From the NCBI GenBank assembly GCA_003242525.1, contig QGUU01000111.1, forward strand, positions 1-7,427: a DNA stretch of 7,427 bases, read 5' to 3'. How positions within the stretch are numbered: the first letter of the stretch is position 1; the number at the start of each line of letters is the position of its first letter. The notes beneath the pieces were generated by a model that saw only the letters and a list, made by a program, of their open reading frames with translations, was not told the DNA's origin and did no database searches. The stretch is from Pseudomonadota bacterium. Its GTDB lineage: Bacteria > Pseudomonadota > Alphaproteobacteria > Rhizobiales > Rhizobiaceae. The position numbers and the translations under genes were made by a program. This document shows positions 6,494 through 7,427 of the stretch, in pieces.

Positions 6494-6499
6494 GTGAGA

Positions 6500-6973
6500 G
6501 TGTTTTTTTACGACCTTGCACGAAGGCTTCCCGCAGCGGCGGTGGCAATCGCGGCAATGGCTATGCCTCTGTCGGCACAGCCGCTGGATGATTCGACGGT
6601 CGGCAGGATCGTTGGCTCGGACGTGAAGGAGGAAGAGACGACGGCCGCAGCCGATGAGGACAAGGTGGTCGCTGCCATCGACAGGACATCGGAAAACATC
6701 GGCGCGGTACGCAAGACCACAAATGTGAATCAGGTCGATATCGTCTTTCTGAAAGATACGGCGCGCACCGAGGGTGGGCCGACACGCGCAATAGCGGAAA
6801 AGATCGAGCAGCACCGCAGCGAAATAGCCGCCTTGCGGCAGGAAATAGAGGCCAACGCGCTTCTCTATCACGCCATCGATTCGCGCCGTGTTCTGGTCGA
6901 GGACGTGCTTGCGGTTGATTTTGAGGGGGCGGAAAAGGTCGTCATCTACGCCGCGGCAAAGCCCGCAGACTGA
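6500..6973 (+). CDS. Small secreted protein of unknown function
   Basis: I do not recognise a family for this 157-residue protein. Starting from the GTG at 6500, the N-terminus MFFYDLARRLPAAAVAIAAM reads as a Sec signal peptide with likely cleavage near LSA|QP (residue 26), so the mature protein of about 130 residues would be periplasmic or exported. The mature part is strongly charged: an acidic stretch DVKEEETTAAADEDK (41-55), a central SENIGAVRKTTNVNQVDIVFLKD (64-86), and a helical, heptad-like region IAEKIEQHRSEIAALRQEIEAN (98-119) that could form a short coiled coil. It ends in a segment VLAVDFEGAEKVVIYAAAK that looks like beta strands. There are no cysteines in the mature protein. It precedes the NodF-like acyl carrier protein gene by 172 bases, with a promoter candidate between, so a functional link is only suggested. 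G+C and codon use match the neighbours. Confidence 0.75.
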   Translation: MFFYDLARRLPAAAVAIAAMAMPLSAQPLDDSTVGRIVGSDVKEEETTAAADEDKVVAAIDRTSENIGAVRKTTNVNQVDIVFLKDTARTEGGPTRAIAEKIEQHRSEIAALRQEIEANALLYHAIDSRRVLVEDVLAVDFEGAEKVVIYAAAKPAD

Positions 6974-7029
6974 GCCGTCGCCTCTTGGCAGGCACACGAA
7001 TAGCCGTCTTCCTTGACCGATATAGCTTG

Positions 7030-7058
7030 TTGCGCGCACCGGTTTCGGTTTCTATACA
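7030..7058 (+). promoter_or_regulatory. Candidate promoter of the NodF-like acyl carrier protein gene
   Basis: TTGCGC (7030-7035), 17 bases and TATACA (7053-7058) form a sigma-70-like promoter in the 172-base gap. It would give a leader of about 80 bases that contains the competing hairpins at 7081-7114. Confidence 0.38.
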
Positions 7059-7080
7059 GGGCAATGCCTTGTCGGGTCGT

Positions 7081-7114
7081 GCGTCCGCTGGAACGGGGCA
7101 GGACGCCGGGCGTC
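7081..7114 (+). promoter_or_regulatory. Competing hairpins in the leader of the acyl carrier protein gene
   Basis: GCGTCC (7081-7086) pairs perfectly with GGACGC (7101-7106) across a 14-base loop. GACGCC (7102-7107) also pairs with GGCGTC (7109-7114). The two stems share 7102-7106 and exclude each other. They lie about 30 bases before the start codon and do not cover the SD (AAGGA, 7136-7140). A regulatory role is possible but may be chance in GC-rich DNA. Confidence 0.28.
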
Positions 7115-7145
7115 ATCGTCAATCGGGAGTGGTGGAAGGAAGCGG

Positions 7146-7403
7146 ATGGCTGACGAACTGGCGGAAGATATCATCACAAGGATCAAGAAATACGCGGAAG
7201 CCGGCGGCGACGAGATCACCACAAAAACCGACCTGACTGCGTTGGGCATCCACTCGCTGGAGCTGACAGAGATCATTTTCGATCTGGAGGAAGCGTACGG
7301 AATCGAAATCGAGATGAACACGGTCGATGCCTGGAGCAATCTGAAGAACGTGGGCGACATCGTAGAGGCAGTCCGCGAACTCATCGCCAAGAAAGAAGCC
7401 TGA
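7146..7403 (+). CDS. NodF-like acyl carrier protein
   Basis: This 85-residue acyl carrier protein carries growing acyl chains on 4'-phosphopantetheine, in the cytoplasm. The attachment site is S37 in LGIHSLELTEIIFDLEE (33-49), where the usual DSL reads HSL. The second half, YGIEIEMNTVDAWSNLKNVG (51-70) followed by DIVEAVRELI, closely matches what I remember of rhizobial NodF (YGIKIEMNTADAWSNL...NIGDVVEAVRGLL) and differs from housekeeping AcpP and from AcpXL. NodF-type carriers act with a dedicated beta-ketoacyl synthase, NodE in nodulating rhizobia, to make special acyl chains. Here a second gene starts seven bases after the stop with MRSRVV, which fits such a synthase. The start has AAGGA (7136-7140) five bases upstream. 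No nodulation genes or nod box are visible, so a lipid or envelope role is more likely than Nod-factor synthesis. Confidence 0.93.
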   Translation: MADELAEDIITRIKKYAEAGGDEITTKTDLTALGIHSLELTEIIFDLEEAYGIEIEMNTVDAWSNLKNVGDIVEAVRELIAKKEA

Positions 7404-7410
7404 GCCCTTC

Positions 7411-7427
7411 ATGCGCAGCCGCGTCGT
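7411..7427 (+). CDS. Start of probable beta-ketoacyl-ACP synthase (partial, cut by window edge)
   Basis: ATG CGC AGC CGC GTC GT begins seven bases after the acyl carrier protein stop codon and reads MRSRVV. Beta-ketoacyl synthases of the FabF/NodE class typically begin with a basic residue or two followed by VVITG or VVVTG, so the few visible codons and the position fit. Five complete codons cannot prove the family; the call rests mainly on the NodF-NodE style gene order. Confidence 0.5.

Larger units (their letters stand above)
6387..6499. promoter_or_regulatory. Divergent intergenic region with inverted repeat GGAAC-N7-GTTCC
   Basis: The region separates the minus-strand GFA gene from the plus-strand secreted protein gene and must hold the start signals for both. 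GGAAC (6424-6428) and GTTCC (6436-6440) form a perfect 5-bp inverted repeat with a 7-base centre, the geometry of a dimeric repressor site. TTGCGCAA (6449-6456) is a perfect 8-base palindrome lying on the candidate -35 of the plus-strand gene. I found no convincing minus-strand promoter. Confidence 0.35.

Noticed and set aside
6449..6499. TTG start at 6449 for the secreted protein
   Set aside because: It lies within the candidate promoter, has no SD, and would bury the signal peptide behind a charged extension; GTG at 6500 has an SD at proper spacing.
6387..6557. N-terminal extension of the GFA protein to 6557
   Set aside because: The extension has no GFA character, overlaps the divergent gene and its start signals, and a strong SD marks the ATG at 6386.

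Overview
The window looks like chromosomal DNA from an alphaproteobacterium, probably of the Rhizobiales (Phyllobacteriaceae/Rhizobiaceae type). The grounds are the high G+C content with strong third-position G/C bias, a NodF-like acyl carrier protein, and the rhizobial flavour of the other proteins. This assignment rests on recognised protein style, not on a database search. No tRNA, rRNA, CRISPR array, insertion sequence or phage gene is visible.

Layout. Seven minus-strand genes occupy positions 1-6386 and read right to left. They are a short GFA-family zinc protein (6386-6030), a UreE-like nickel chaperone with a His-rich tail (5912-5346), a small DUF3995 membrane protein (5334-4870), nicotinate phosphoribosyltransferase pncB (4757-3456), a large polytopic membrane protein rich in intramembrane histidines (3428-1989), a Tat-exported substrate-binding protein of the branched-chain amino-acid type (1848-544), and the start of its LivH-type permease (349 to beyond the left edge). 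The first five are closely spaced and may form one or two transcription units. A hairpin after the membrane-protein gene and a promoter-like sequence upstream of the binding-protein gene suggest that the transporter is a separate unit.

From 6387 to 6499 lies a divergent intergenic region. The plus-strand genes then begin: a small secreted protein of unknown function (6500-6973), a 172-base leader with competing hairpins, a NodF-like acyl carrier protein (7146-7403), and after 7 bases the first codons of what is probably its partner beta-ketoacyl synthase, cut by the window edge.

How the genes fit together. The ABC binding protein and permease are a standard amino-acid/amide uptake system. 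pncB salvages nicotinate into NAD. The UreE homologue stands without any urease structural or accessory gene in the window, which is notable. The NodF-like carrier and presumed synthase look like the start of a dedicated fatty-acyl pathway, such as a special lipid or acyl modification. The secreted protein upstream of them is unexplained. I see no clear evidence of a wholly new defence or mobile system. The most interesting points are the orphan UreE with its neighbours, the His-rich membrane protein, and the NodF/NodE-like pair.
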